From Clusia tigrina (Eukaryota; Arthropoda; Insecta; Diptera; Clusiidae), in contig OV050031.1 in NCBI GenBank assembly GCA_920105625.2, positions 7,357,501 to 7,421,500 of the forward strand: a stretch of DNA of 64,000 nucleotides. The letters run 5' to 3'. Below are positions 1-11,113 of this stretch, one piece after another. Made by a program: the position numbers and the translations under genes. Every line of letters starts with the position of its first letter. The stretch's first letter is position 1. The notes beneath the pieces were generated by a model. It did no database searches, had not been told where the DNA came from, and saw nothing but the letters and a program-made list of their open reading frames with translations.

Positions 1-77
1 CTTAGAAGATGCTGTGGTAGCAAAGAATTGACTTGCTCAAATTGCAGCTAAGTTTACATGACAGATAGAACAGTAAT

Positions 78-79
78 AC

Positions 80-110
<31 letters not shown>

Positions 111-353
111 TAGAGAGAGATATAGAGAGATAGAGAGAGAGAGGGAGAGAGCGAGAGAGGGAGAGACAGCGAGAGAGGGAGAGAGATAGAGAGAGAGGGG
201 AGAGAGAGAGAGGTATAGAGTGAGAGGGAGATAGAGAGGGGGGAGAGAGAGGGAGGAGAGAGAGGGGGGGAGAGAGAGAGAGGGGGGAGAGTGAGAGAGA
301 GAGGGAGAGGGAGAGAGAGTGAGAGTGTGAGAGAAAGAGAGATAGAGAGAGAT
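78..353. repeat. (GA)n purine-rich microsatellite
   Basis: Nearly uninterrupted GA/GGA/GATA repeats over about 275 bases. Both strands show long Ser/Leu/Pro or Arg/Glu reading frames here only because of the repeat, so they are not genes. Alternating GA tracts can bind GAGA factor in flies, but nothing nearby suggests a promoter. Confidence 0.97.
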
Positions 354-2416
354 TACAGAAACCAAACCAAGAAAGTGACTGAAGAGGACACCGAATCAGG
401 ATCCTCGTGATGGAGTAGTTCACTACTCATAGATAGATAGAGTGATTCAGAACTCGTTTCGTAAAGTGGGAGCTGCCTTATCTGAACCTGTTTAGAGACT
501 GTTTTCATAGCATACGAAGAACATAACTGCAACTTAATATACTAAGTGGGAAGTGAAACATAGTCCACTTATCTAATCTCAGAGAGTTTCTCAGGTTGCT
601 TGGTAGACACAACCTATGACAAAGCACCGAATTTGTTCTTCTTCTTTACATTTTTGTTTGTTTTTTTTTTTTTTTTTTTTTGTTGGTAGGGTAAAATTGC
701 CTGTCGCATCATCAAAACTGTCGTCACAGATTTGATATCTGAGGATTGCACTCACTAAAACATCCCCCTTACTCGCTGAGAACATCTCCCCACCCTGGAA
801 CCCTTTTTATACTTCATTTAAGGTGGAGATTCTCATTTCGTCCCTATTGGACTCTCAACATTATTATATATTATCATAAGTTATAAAGTAAGGATGATTC
901 ATGATAAGTAATTAGTGATAAGTCTTTAGTCAGAAGTTAGTAGTGATGATACTGCAAACATGACAAGTACTTTTCTACACTAATGGACTGAATTCTGGAT
1001 TGTGATTGTCGGATTGAAAGCAGCCGAAGTATTCATAAATGGTTTCTTGGCCACACAGTTCAGGATTGGATTTTCGAAGGAATCCCCAAGACAAAGCCAT
1101 GTACACTTCTATCATACTGATCACCTACTTTAGCAGTTCAATATATAAGATTTCTTTATCGAATGCCGTAAAGAACTGTAAAGGACTGTATGAGAATCTC
1201 ATAGAGACTTGCGGTAACTGAGCTGCTGAAGCTGCTACTCAAAGAATATGTATCCTTAAAATTTCCTACTAAATAAATATCCTCCACACACACACACACA
1301 CACCCACCAGCTCTTCATCATCTCACATCCAAGAAGACAGCATGTAAAATGAAATTCATGGGCAATTTTCAGTTGCTGACATTGTGTAAAGTGGAAAACT
1401 AACTTTCCGGTCATTAAATGTCGCTCTTGTTTCGCCGCTCTACACACCCACACACCCCCACACACCCACACACACACACTCGCATACACAACAGAACTGC
1501 CACTCTGATGACCGTGGTCTACAGTGATAATTATGAATATTTAAGGAAAACTTTTCCATGGCATGCCAAGCCGCAATCCAAACATTTTTCACTATGACAG
1601 AAAACTTCAACTTTTTTGCATTTTCTTCTTCCTGCCACTTGTCTCCTTTTCGGTAAGGATGCAAATTGTGGAACTGTAGTAAATGATTTGGAATTTATGC
1701 ATAAGTGAAAATTTGAGCAACACATAATAAATTCATGAAGATTTTTGTTTAGTTTGAGTGCAGCAGCAAAGTTAGAAAATTATAAATTGGCACAAATGTG
1801 GAAAAGTTCAGCTTTGGCCTTGCTGTGAATTCCCCCTCCTAGCATAGATCGGAGTATGAGACTGGGTCATACAAGCGATTCCAATTAAAGACCGCTGTCA
1901 CATCGAAATGATGGGCAATGGCATATGTAAATAGTGAGCATTCTTGCTTAGTGTTATTCCTGTTTTAGGCCAAGGCATTGACAATGAGGTGAGAATATTC
2001 ATCATGAACGCCACAGAAGGGCAGCAAAAATTAAGTAGAATGAACAAGGCAGCGTTGAAGACAATCATTGGTCACTGCTCAGCAGTGCTAACATAACGAG
2101 TCAAGTGTACTCTCACATTGTTGTATGAGTAATTGAGGCAGTGATTAGTAGAAGCTTCCCAAAACTTGGCCTGATTAATGGGGGTGGAACCGAATCGAGA
2201 GTGGTCAGAAACAAACGAGTCGAGGCTAAAGTCTTATTTAGAAAGTGTGTTATGGCGAAGAATTCTGATGTGGCTGTAATAACTTGATGGTGGCCTCTCT
2301 CCACGGGGTGCACAGAATTCACGCAGCAGCTGTTTCTTACAGATACATCAAGCTGCAATTCTTCAAATGCTGCATCAATTCTGTGAAGCAATTGAAGAGA
2401 ACAGAAACAAACAAAG
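354..2416. other. No gene seen; AT-rich spacer with short simple repeats
   Basis: No coding signal. It holds a poly-T tract at about 660-681, AT-rich TAAG-like low-complexity sequence near 850-950, CA tracts at 1284-1303 and 1441-1481, and otherwise unassigned DNA. The short open frames here show no recognisable motif. Confidence 0.6.
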
Positions 2417-2482
2417 AAACATCCTCAGTAAATTAAGAGAACCTTCATAAGTCTAAACATTTTTAATTTACTGAGGATGTTT
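2417..2482. repeat. Perfect 20-bp inverted repeat (hairpin)
   Basis: Arms at 2417-2436 and 2463-2482 are perfect reverse complements, separated by a 26-base loop. The left arm begins AAACATCCTCAG and the right arm ends CTGAGGATGTTT. It may be the remains of a foldback element or a local inverted duplication. Confidence 0.85.
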
Positions 2483-3215
2483 TTTTGTAGTCGTACGAGT
2501 ATCTTTAGAGAACCACGAAGTAGGGCTCAGGAAATGGCGGCCAGCGGTATATAATGTCATCAAATTAGACATACGAGTATTTTCGGAAAAGACGCTACTC
2601 CAAGTGGATTGACAAACATGATTCAGTGCAGCTCCAACGGGTTTTCCCATAGAAGCATGTTAATGCATGCCATCATTTTGTATCCATGTCCTTGTTCATT
2701 CATGTTTCTCGTTGGAACGGATTTTTGCTTAGCTGTTTCTCTTCAATCTTAGGTGCGAGTCCAGAAACACCATTCTATTGTATTAGGGATTTCTTGACAT
2801 ATTTTCTAAAGACCTGTCTTGGCATTGCCACAGTTACATTTAAGTTATTGCCAAAGCTTTGTATTGGTTGCCTGTAACTTGCCTCCAATTGGTGCGGCAC
2901 AGTTTCCATATTGCTCTTGCGGATTGTCTCATGGTGTCTTTGTTATGCTGAGCTATTTGTATGTATATTTTTATCCTCTGACAATCTTCCCATCATATTT
3001 GAATAATTGTCCTTCATTATGTTCCTATACCATATTTCGGAACCATGTATTCTGAGGGACAGGATACTGATATATTGGAACTTAGTCTCCTTGACCTACC
3101 AAAATGTTATTTTGTGACCCACATGGACATTTTGCTTTATTAAACTGAGTGATTGCTGCAAGAGAACACCTGCATACGGGTTTATAGAGCAAACTTATGA
3201 AGTTTGAAGCTTTCT
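2483..3215. other. No gene seen
   Basis: AT-rich sequence with no recognisable coding or mobile-element motif. Two TACGAGTA octamers lie at 2494-2501 and 2572-2579. Confidence 0.5.
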
Positions 3216-3822
3216 AATTCACCTTTATAGCTTCACTAGATTCAATACCTTTACTAAGAATATCCTTGTTCCTTTTAACTTCACTAATAGCCTTATAATT
3301 AGTCCTTATATATTGCTGAGTGAGGACGGTGTCATCTGAAAGTCACGTTATAAGTTGAGCACGCTTAATTCACCACTACAGCTTAACTAGTGGGGATTCA
3401 AAGCCTTTACTAAGAACATCCTTGCAGCTTTTAGCTTCACTGTAGCCTTATAATTAGTCCTCATCTATTGCTGAGTGAGGAGGGTGTCATTCTCTGGCAG
3501 TCTCGTTTTAAGTTGAGCATGCTTAATTCACCACAATAGTTTAACTAGTGGGGATTCAAAGCCTTTACTAAGAACATCCTTGCAGCTTTTAGCTTCACTA
3601 ATAGCCTTATAATTAGTCCTTATCTATTGCTGAGTGAGGACGGTGTCATCTGAAAGTCACGTTATAAGTTGAGCACGCTTAAATCACCACTACAGCTTAA
3701 CTAGTGGGGATTCAAAGCCTTTACTAAGAACATCCTTGCAGCTTTTAGCTTCACTGTAGCCTTGTAATTAGTCCTTATATATTGCTGAAAGTCTCGTTTT
3801 AAGTTGAGCACACTCACCATCC
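3216..3822. repeat. Tandem repeat, unit about 151-158 bp, four copies
   Basis: Copies begin with an AATTCACC-like motif at 3216, 3367, 3525 and 3681; the last is truncated near 3822. Shared blocks include a GGGGATTCAAAGCC stretch, CTTTACTAAGAA, ATAATTAGTCCT and TTGCTGAGTGAGGA. The copies differ by substitutions and small indels, so the array is old. Confidence 0.92.
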
Positions 3823-6517
3823 GGTAAGTGACACTGCACCGTATTTGTATAACTGCATCGGAGTTATGAGCTGATCAAAATAGCTGCGGCTCCTGAATGA
3901 GCTCTGACTGTGAATGCCAGATTGACCGGCAGTGGTCGTCGCCGCTGCATTTGTCGCAGCTCAACTCACCGTGGTTGTGTTTGTGTGTGTGCGGGTGCTC
4001 GCATTCTTTCTGCATTTCTTTGGACTCATTCAATTTCATTTCATTTGATTCGCTTTCATTTCCTTTCCTGCTTTTAATATTTAATTTTTAATTATCCGGC
4101 CTTTGTGGGGATGCAGTTTTTGCTGGCATTCAATATGCTGCCACTTCTTAACTGCCTTGCAACACACACCGCTGAGCAATTACAATAATAACGACGCTGT
4201 CATTAGACAACGGCTTTGATTACGTCGCTTTTTGTGCTCAGCCACTTTTTTCACTCCCCCCGCACAGAACGCGCCCCCAATTGCAACCACGAGTGTGTAC
4301 GTGAAACGTGGAAATGCGATTTCCACAAACGGAGCTAGGTGAAGGGATTATGTTTGAGGCTGCGAGGATGCTTTACGCGGATTAAACGTGAATGCCACTT
4401 TTTCTGTTACATTTCTCTTTGTTTCCCCTGCACTTCTGGGCGGCAGTGATCACTTCGTTCGTGTGTATTAATTAATTGAATGTTGGCAAGCGGGCGAATA
4501 GCAGGAGGAGGAGCGGGAAAGGACACTAGTATTGAATGTTGGCAAGCGGGCGAATAGCAGAAGCAGGAGCAGGAGCAGGAAGCCGGCAGAAAGGACACTA
4601 GTCTTGTCAGCGAGAGGCTGAACTGGCAATTAGCTGCACTCCCATATTGATTTGCAATTAAGTGAACTCAGTGAAGAAATGAAATCAGAGCGAGGCAAAA
4701 GAAAGCAATCAAGACAAAGACGCAGAGGCAGATGAAGAAGTGGAAGCAGATGAAGAAGTGGCAGCAGAAATAGAAGCAATCACACACAGAGAAGTGTGAA
4801 ATTGAAAATTATGCACAATTGTGTTACAGCAAAGTTGCGAAAGGACTCTGGTGCTGGGCGAATTGATTGCAGAATTGACAAAGTTGCCAGAGTGGCAGAG
4901 CCAGGAAGCTGCAAAAAGAAAAAGTGGGCAAATTAAGTCAACTATGAGAAAAATAAATAAAAATGCATTTTGTGTGCCCTGCTTCGAGTTCGTTAATTGG
5001 TCCAGAGTTCGAGTGAGGGGGGAGGAAATAAGTTTGCGCCAAGGAGTGGCAACTGGCAACTGCGGAGTTCGTGGCTGTGCGTTGCCAGTGCATTCCTGCA
5101 TGGCACTCTTTGCCTGGTGGCCCACTTTTTGTCACACTTTTTTGCTCCACTAACGAGCGAATTTTTGCCACAGTGCAGCAACTGCAGCGCTGCACAAAAA
5201 ATAATTACGAAACTTTCGCACAAACACAAATTTCGAGTTCCCTTCCGCCTGCGAACACAACAAAATGCCAGGAAAAGTTGGCGGAGTTGGAATTTGCTGA
5301 AATATTCGTGCTAGCGAGGCACAATGCAAGGGCAGCGCGTGGAACAGCCGCGAGCGGTGATTTTAAAGAGCTACGCGCCGAAAACAGGATTAAGAAGAAA
5401 TGCGGGATTTACGCAGAATGCCCCTAGCGCCGCTTGTGCCGCACTTTGCTGGCAACTTAAACATTGCCACTAAATTTAAATGTTGCCGCCGCGAGTTGAG
5501 GCACTCAATTGCGTCGGAGCGGAAAATAACATTCTACATTACTTTCCAGCAGACACCACCATCGAGAAGTGGCAGTAGAAACCACACCCACTGTACACCT
5601 TCCACACACAACACTCCCCCAACACTCCCCCAACACTCCCCCAACACTCCCCCAACACTCCACCAACACTCCACCAAACATTCCCCCAACCCTCCCGCAA
5701 CACTCTCACATACTCGTACTCACACACGCCGCCTGCTGCCGCTTAAGCCATTTGAAAAAGGCTAATTTCGTATGCAAATCGCTTTTGCTGCCTGCCGTCT
5801 TCACACACTTACGTGGCTCCCCTGAATTGATTTACAGCGTGCATTGAACCTGTGTTGGCCCCGGTAAGGATTGGTGCGCGCGGCCGCCTACCTATCGAAG
5901 CAAGTGCGAAACCGCAAAGTACACGGGCACATGCCCGCATACAATCGCGCTCGAATCGCGTTTCGTTCTGTGAATTGCACAAAAGCGAAGTCGGAGCAAA
6001 CAAAACACGAGATTTATTGCTGCGAAAGTGCGCACCAAGATTACGCCGCCCCGCCTCCCGAAAAATGCACACACTCAACAAAGAAAAAATAAGTAGCAAG
6101 CAGCAGCAGGAACAGGAGACGTGAAGCAGCGCTGAACATGTAGAAAGAAACGCAGCAGTAACAGTGGCGGGGAGTACCGAGTACCCTTGCTATTGTAGCA
6201 GTTTGCGCCGTCTTTTGGTGCCACATCAAAGACAAAGGTTTGCAGTGGGGGAGGGTGAAGTGAGTGCACCCGTAAATCACTCAAAGTGCTGAGCCGAAAC
6301 AGCACCTCCGCTACTGTGCTCTGGAGCCGAACTTACGCTGAGAACTTTATACAAACCGAGTTCACTAGCAGTGCAACTGAATCTGTGTTTGTTATTCCAG
6401 TGAGCAAGGAAGCTGGTTACTCTGTGCGAAAGATTTCAATCAAGGTCACTGAGGTAAGGAACATGTAGCGCAGTAGCTTCATCATGATTAATGCCACAAT
6501 GGGCTGATGGTGGCCTA
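3823..6517. other. Unique-looking intergenic or intronic island
   Basis: GC content is higher than in the flanks and there are CA/GT runs, as in Drosophila-like non-coding DNA. A local duplication at 4475-4602 repeats a block starting ATTGAATGTTGGCAAGCGGG and ending GGACACTAGT. Overlapping frames of about 90-140 codons occur on both strands between 4.7 and 6.3 kb. None carries a recognisable domain and they overlap each other, so I do not call a gene, although a diverged exon cannot be excluded. Confidence 0.5.
5610..5708. repeat. 11-bp C-rich minisatellite
   Basis: About nine copies of an AACACTCCCCC unit, the first ones perfect and the later ones degenerate. The repeat explains the Thr/Pro-rich and Gly/Trp-rich frames seen on the two strands. 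Confidence 0.93.
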
Positions 6518-6607
6518 CGGTGGCATTAAGCAACCACCAGCGGCCACTATTATGAGCATTCACGGTGCCATTAAGCAACCACCGGCGACCAATATTATGA
6601 GCATTCA
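6518..6607. repeat. 45-bp tandem duplication
   Basis: Two copies, starting at 6518 and 6563, share CATTAAGCAACCACC and ATTATGAGCATTCA with a few substitutions. Confidence 0.85.
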
Positions 6608-8917
6608 AGGGGTTATTCAAGTTCTCTGACAGCTCCAAAGCTGGTTGAAGACGGTCACACTCCAACTCTATTACTCAGATTTCCCTCCGTGGGGCTTTCA
6701 CCAGCTTCCAAAGAACATAAGTTTCATGACAGTTATCGATATTCATCCAATAATGTCGTCTTTGGTAATGCCAATTGCTATTTGGGATGATCACATCCTG
6801 GAAGCAACCAGAAGCCAAACACAGACTGGAGAATTCTATGGAGCTTAGGACAAAATATATCGAAGAATACTCATAAATTGCTTTCATATATCAATATTTA
6901 GTTTAAAACTGATACAAGGACATTTTAAGCCCCCTCTGCTAAAGGGTCTAAAGTCAAGTTCTGCATTAGCTTTAGGAAATATCCCTGTAGTTCTCCCACT
7001 CTTTACATTATTTTCACACAGATTTTGAAATAGGTTTATTCTCTGAAGGTAGACGAGATGTCTCGGCAAATGGTGCGCTGGGTTTGATTACCTCCCTGGA
7101 AGGACCTTTTCGTGTGCCTTTATCATTGATGTCTGTTCTGCTTAGAAGCATTTTAACTTTAGAGACAGAGCAGCTTTTTTTTGGTTTTCCAATATTGGAA
7201 CCCAGGTGGAAATTTTCAAAAAGACACTGGGAACATTACGGCACCAGTAGTTTGGGATTTTTACCCACTAAAACCACCTCAATCGCAGCCTCCCCCGCGG
7301 GACCGCCGCAAGGTAATTCTTAATACAGAGCAGCTTAACATTATTTTTATGTAGGTATGCTTAAAATGAGTTGGAGGAGGTGTTTTCACAGTGATCACGT
7401 GCATATATAATTTTATTTGAGAGGCTTTAACGTGTTCAGAAACAACTCAAACTGACTTAAGTGGAGTGTCAATAAATGCAATCAAGGGATACACGAACTA
7501 TACTAAAAGTCAGGCCAACACACAGTCGTCTCATCAAAATTGGTTATTCTGCATAGAAAGGCTATTGATTAGAAATTGTGATTCACAGTTTAGAGTGGTT
7601 TGAGAGTTTTCCTATAAATATTGCTTACATGGCACCCATTTAATATAACCAACTTAAGATGAAGGTTAGCAGGGATTCCTTATTCGATCAAGAGCCATGT
7701 GAATAATATTCACAAGGACCAATGGTACAGTTCAGTTGCCTGTAAAACTACCAAGTGCTTCCTAGAGAGTCCCTAACAAGAGAGTTGGAGATTTCCTTCT
7801 AACATTACGTAGGAAACATCTGCGATCATTGGTTGAGGTAATTACTGGGCATACTGCATGGGGGCCATCATAACCAACTTAAGATGATGGATAGAAAAGC
7901 TGCTTAATGTTTCGTCACAAACTGAGAGTAAGACTCACCAAGGTTTTGTGTCAGCACTCAACTGAACTTTATAAAGGATAGTTTAGAATTTTGGTATAAA
8001 AAATGTTCCAAAGAACCCATTATATTGACAGAGAAAGCTTTCTCAACAATCTTCTGAAACAACTATATCAATGTATTCGTAGAAGGAACAAGGAAACCAT
8101 CTTACATCTACTCTGCATTCCTCTGCACCAAGGAAGCAACACAGAACATAATCAGAAAGATTGCTTATTGAGAGATGTGTTTATTTGGCTTTGGTCAACA
8201 CTTCACCATTTCGTTTTGCTCAGATTGACGGGATCGAGATTGCCTGACCTAACTCAATTCATTTTAAGAGCTAAACCAACAGTTTAGTAACAGAAAGGTT
8301 AACAAAGGATACGAGTAGGTATGCTTGGACATATTCTGTGAACGGTAGTATACCAAAAACCTCAATACTATAGTCAAAAGGACAAAATTTGAGTATTGAT
8401 TCATAAAGTAATCTTTGTAAATAACCCCTACTGACATCTCTTTGTACTTATTATCCTAATTATCACTTGGCTTTCGTCAAGTTCAGTGAAAAATTAAAGA
8501 AACACTAAAATTGAATTGTGGATTATTTTCGTCAATATGATATTTGTTATCGGAACTTGTCAGTAAGCAGGGAAGTGGACGCAAAGTTTGCCAGTTCAGT
8601 CTATAGTTCTTTGGCTCATTCTACGATGTCCTTTGGTTGGAGGTACTTGTAAACAAAGAATACTATCATCACTTCACACTTGGGTATGAGCCTAACTGGC
8701 AGTAGATAAAATTTTAAGTACTTAAACCCAATATTAGAATCAAGGCTTCTTCTGTGCAGGTGGAGGGGTCCTTCAGGTACGTAATCCAGCTTTTTTTTAT
8801 ATGCTTAAGCATACATAATCTTACGAGGGGCTATTAGGAATATACCAAAGGAAGAATGTGTACAATTGTTAGTAAGATGTTGACTTTAACTCCATCGCTA
8901 GGTGGAATTTACTTGAA
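6608..8917. other. No gene seen; probably decayed repeat DNA
   Basis: AT-rich sequence with scattered frames of 60-95 codons lacking clear motifs. It runs directly into a LINE RNase H fragment at 8918, so part of it may be an unrecognisable LINE body. One TACGAGTA octamer lies at 8310-8317. Confidence 0.45.
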
Positions 8918-9043
8918 CTTACTTGGGTTCCGGAACTCTGCGGTATACGGGGGAACGAAATAGCTGATAAATTGGCAAACTGTGTATCTGCGGGTACTCC
9001 AATGGGACCAGAGCTATTTATCGGGATTAGTTTTTATTATTAA
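8918..9043 (+). pseudogene. LINE RNase H C-terminal fragment
   Basis: The plus strand reads LTWVPELCGIRGNEIADKL, the classic end of the RNase H domain in insect non-LTR retrotransposons (usual form WVPGHxGIxGNExADELA), including the last catalytic Asp. It stops after 41 codons. Nothing upstream is recognisable in frame, so this is a short 5'-truncated or eroded copy. RNase H-bearing insect LINEs belong mainly to the I/LOA-type groups; the exact clade cannot be told from this piece. Confidence 0.8.
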
Positions 9044-9130
9044 TTCCATGACATTTGACACAATAAAACTATACTTATGCTAACAAAGGTAGCTAAAAGA
9101 CATAATTAAAAAAAGAGTCAAATATCGCTC

Positions 9131-9292
9131 CTAGTCGGAGCATAGGGAGGACACAAAAGCTCTCCAACGGCTTCTATCAGCAGCCAGGTGCCTTATTTCG
9201 TTCCAGGTGGCTCTGTAGTGACTTTCAGCGTGAATAGTGCTTATCCATGTTTGTCGTGAGCCTCCTGCTTTCCGACTATTTCGGTCTGAAAT
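9131..9292 (-). pseudogene. LINE C-terminal tail fragment
   Basis: The minus strand is open for 53 codons and contains RQTWISTIHAES, YRATWNEIRHLAADRSRWR and a terminal Cys before a stop. This pattern (R..TW...I, about 20 residues, A.DR..WR) is the familiar C-terminal tail after the reverse transcriptase in several insect non-LTR elements. It lies in the opposite orientation to the RNase H fragment about 90 bases away, so the two are separate relics. Confidence 0.55.
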
Positions 9293-9431
9293 GTTGTGGT
9301 TTAAACGGAATGGTGTCTTATGCCGTACAGTTCATACAAGAATGTCTCTATAGCTACAGAGAGTGCTAGTTTTGTGTATGCCAAATCTGGAGATGTGAGT
9401 TGACCAACAAAGTTATATGATTTGGCACCAT

Positions 9432-9721
9432 CACTCTAGCAGATTACAGAAATTGCTTCCTACATAAAAAGGACTGCAATACTGATAACTTGTCAGAATG
9501 GTTACAGAAATTGCTTCCCAGGTACAAAGTACTGACAAGTTGGTAACTTATCAGAATGGTTAAGTCATATTGCTTAGCTACTCATATACAAAAACACCTA
9601 CATTTTGTATATGTAGTTTTTGTATATGATTAGCTAAGTCATATGACTTAACCATTCTGATAGGTTACCAATGTTGCACTCCTTTCTATCTAGGAATCAA
9701 TTTCTGTTATCTGTTAGAGTG
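9432..9721. mobile_element. Palindromic foldback/MITE-like element
   Basis: The outer arms begin CACTCTAGCAGATTACAG at 9432 and end with its imperfect reverse complement CTGTTATCTGTTAGAGTG at 9721. The inner arms (GGTAACTTATCAGAATGG and beyond, against the complement around 9600-9670) are about 52 bp of near-perfect inverted repeat. The left arm carries an extra internal duplication of the ACAGAAATTGCTTCC block. There is no coding capacity. Flanking direct repeats are not obvious, so the superfamily is unknown. Confidence 0.8.
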
Positions 9722-9810
9722 CCTCTCGTAGCGTGCGGCTTTTCCAAATAGTGGCTACCGCTCTATACAGTTAGCAACACAAGGACACATCCTTGAACAA
9801 GGAAACCAAA

Positions 9811-9824
9811 TTCGACGGACCCAT
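9811..9824 (+). repeat. Left inverted repeat of the mariner
   Basis: TTCGACGGACCCAT, matched exactly in inverse orientation at 11086-11099. It lies about 45 bases inside the inferred left end. Confidence 0.88.
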
Positions 9825-9913
9825 GTTTTTGTTAAAAAAATCAAAGAAAAAAATAAAAATTTGGCGGTTGGCAATCTTAATCATTTAATTTGTTCCAAGT
9901 AGATTTGTTTACA

Positions 9914-10999
9914 TCAATTTTTGAATATGATATCTCTCAAATGGCCGCCTCTGGCGTTGATGGCGTATTGTGCCCTTTTTGCAGCATTTTCCATCGTTTT
10001 CGCCAACATTTCGGCCGGAATAGCGGCTATTTCTTCACGAATGTTGTCCTTGAGCTCTTCTATGGTCCTTGGCTTGTTAACGTAAACCTTTGACTTCAAA
10101 TATCCCCACAAGAAGAAGTCAGGCGGCGTCAAATCGGGCGAACGCGGTGGCCAGTCCAAATCACCACTTTTCGACATCAAACGGCCCGGAAACAAATTCT
10201 TCAGAAAATCGATTGTTATGCGACTTGTGTGCGGTGGAGCGCCGTCTTGTTGAAACCAGAACTGCCTCATACGCTTTTGACGAATAATTGGCATCACAAA
10301 ATTGGTCATCATGTCGCGATAACGCTCCTGGTTGATGGTAACAGCATGGCCATTTTCATTTTGGAAGAAAAACGGCCCAATGACCGTTTTCGCACTAACG
10401 CCGCACCAAACTGTGACTTTTTCGTCATGAAGAGGCACTTCTTGAATCTCCTGAGGATTTTCAGTGGCGTAAATACGGCAATTTTGCTTATTTACGGTCC
10501 CATTCAATGTGAAATGGGCTTCATCGGACATGATAATTTTGTTCCAAAATTGCTCGTCATCTTCGGCCATTTCGATGACTCTTTGGGCCCATTCCAATCG
10601 ACGAGGCTTGTCCGCAGGCAACAATCTTTGCGTCAATTGAATTTTGTACGGGAACAAATGCAAATCAACGCGAATAATCCGTTGTAAAGTGGACCGAGCC
10701 ATGCCCAACTGCTGAGAACGGCGTTTTTGGGATGTTCTTGGGGACCTCTCAACACTGGCTCGTACGGCAGCGATATTCTCGGCCGATCGCCTTGGTCGAC
10801 TTTTATTTGGCCTCTTCGGATTAGAAAGAGCCTCACCAGTCGAAAATTTTTCGTATAAACGCTTAATGGTGTTCTTAGAAGGCGCACTTCTCACATTTTT
10901 TAAGTTTTTAAAAGCACGTTGAGTTTTCACAATTGACTTTTTCTGTTGAATGTAAATTTCAACTATTTCAGAGCGCTCGCGTGGCGTGTATTGTTCCAT
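9914..10999 (-). CDS. Mariner transposase, DD41D (rosa subfamily)
   Basis: Intact 361-residue DNA transposase, predicted to cut and join its element at TA targets in the nucleus. The start chosen is the ATG at 10999, beginning MEQYTPRERSEIVEIY: it sits in a good Kozak context (ACCATGG) and opens the usual N-terminal DNA-binding helix-turn-helix region (about residues 1-110). The frame runs on upstream without a stop, but only through the terminal repeat. Catalytic motifs are SDEAHF (Asp159), QDGAPPHT (Asp252) and SPDLTPPDFFLWG (Asp294). There are 41 residues between the second and third Asp, the spacing that defines the rosa group, rather than the 34 of Mos1-type mariners. Length matches the family norm and there are no frameshifts or stops, so the copy is young or potentially active. 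Confidence 0.93.
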   Translation of the reverse strand: MEQYTPRERSEIVEIYIQQKKSIVKTQRAFKNLKNVRSAPSKNTIKRLYEKFSTGEALSNPKRPNKSRPRRSAENIAAVRASVERSPRTSQKRRSQQLGMARSTLQRIIRVDLHLFPYKIQLTQRLLPADKPRRLEWAQRVIEMAEDDEQFWNKIIMSDEAHFTLNGTVNKQNCRIYATENPQEIQEVPLHDEKVTVWCGVSAKTVIGPFFFQNENGHAVTINQERYRDMMTNFVMPIIRQKRMRQFWFQQDGAPPHTSRITIDFLKNLFPGRLMSKSGDLDWPPRSPDLTPPDFFLWGYLKSKVYVNKPRTIEELKDNIREEIAAIPAEMLAKTMENAAKRAQYAINARGGHLRDIIFKN

Positions 11000-11085
11000 G
11001 GTAAAAATCTGCTTGGACTGACGCTTCAAACGCGGTATGTCATTAAGCGATCTGACATCTCTGTCAAAAGTTATGGCGTTGCCAG

Positions 11086-11113
11086 ATGGGTCCGTCGAAA
11101 GGGCAACCCTGTA
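11086..11113 (-). repeat. Right terminal inverted repeat of the mariner
   Basis: Read inward on the minus strand this 28-base end begins TACAGGGTTGCC and finishes with TTCGACGGACCCAT. It includes the 14 bases repeated at the left side. Confidence 0.85.

Larger units (their letters stand above)
9766..11113 (-). mobile_element. Full-length 'rosa'-type (DD41D) mariner element
   Basis: About 1.35 kb, the usual size for a mariner, with one uninterrupted transposase frame. The right end read inward begins TACAGGGTTGCC, as many mariner-type ends do. A 14-bp inverted repeat TTCGACGGACCCAT sits at 9811-9824 and, inverted, at 11086-11099. The left boundary is inferred from a TACAG at 9766; there the outer terminal repeat is diverged or carries inserted bases, so the left end is less certain than the right. 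TA dinucleotides lie at both proposed ends. Confidence 0.8.

Noticed and set aside
37..423. Ser/Leu/Pro-rich minus-strand frames of 128 and 103 codons
   Set aside because: They are the GA microsatellite read on the other strand, with no conserved content.
5569..5847. Thr/Pro-rich frame over the CTCCCCC repeats
   Set aside because: Produced by the 11-bp minisatellite; it would need repeat expansion to be coding and lacks flanking coding signal.
9432..9721. hAT-type element, judged by the CACTCTA ends
   Set aside because: No 8-bp flanking duplication is visible, so the superfamily is left open.
10229..10687. 152-codon plus-strand frame inside the mariner
   Set aside because: Antisense shadow of the transposase gene.
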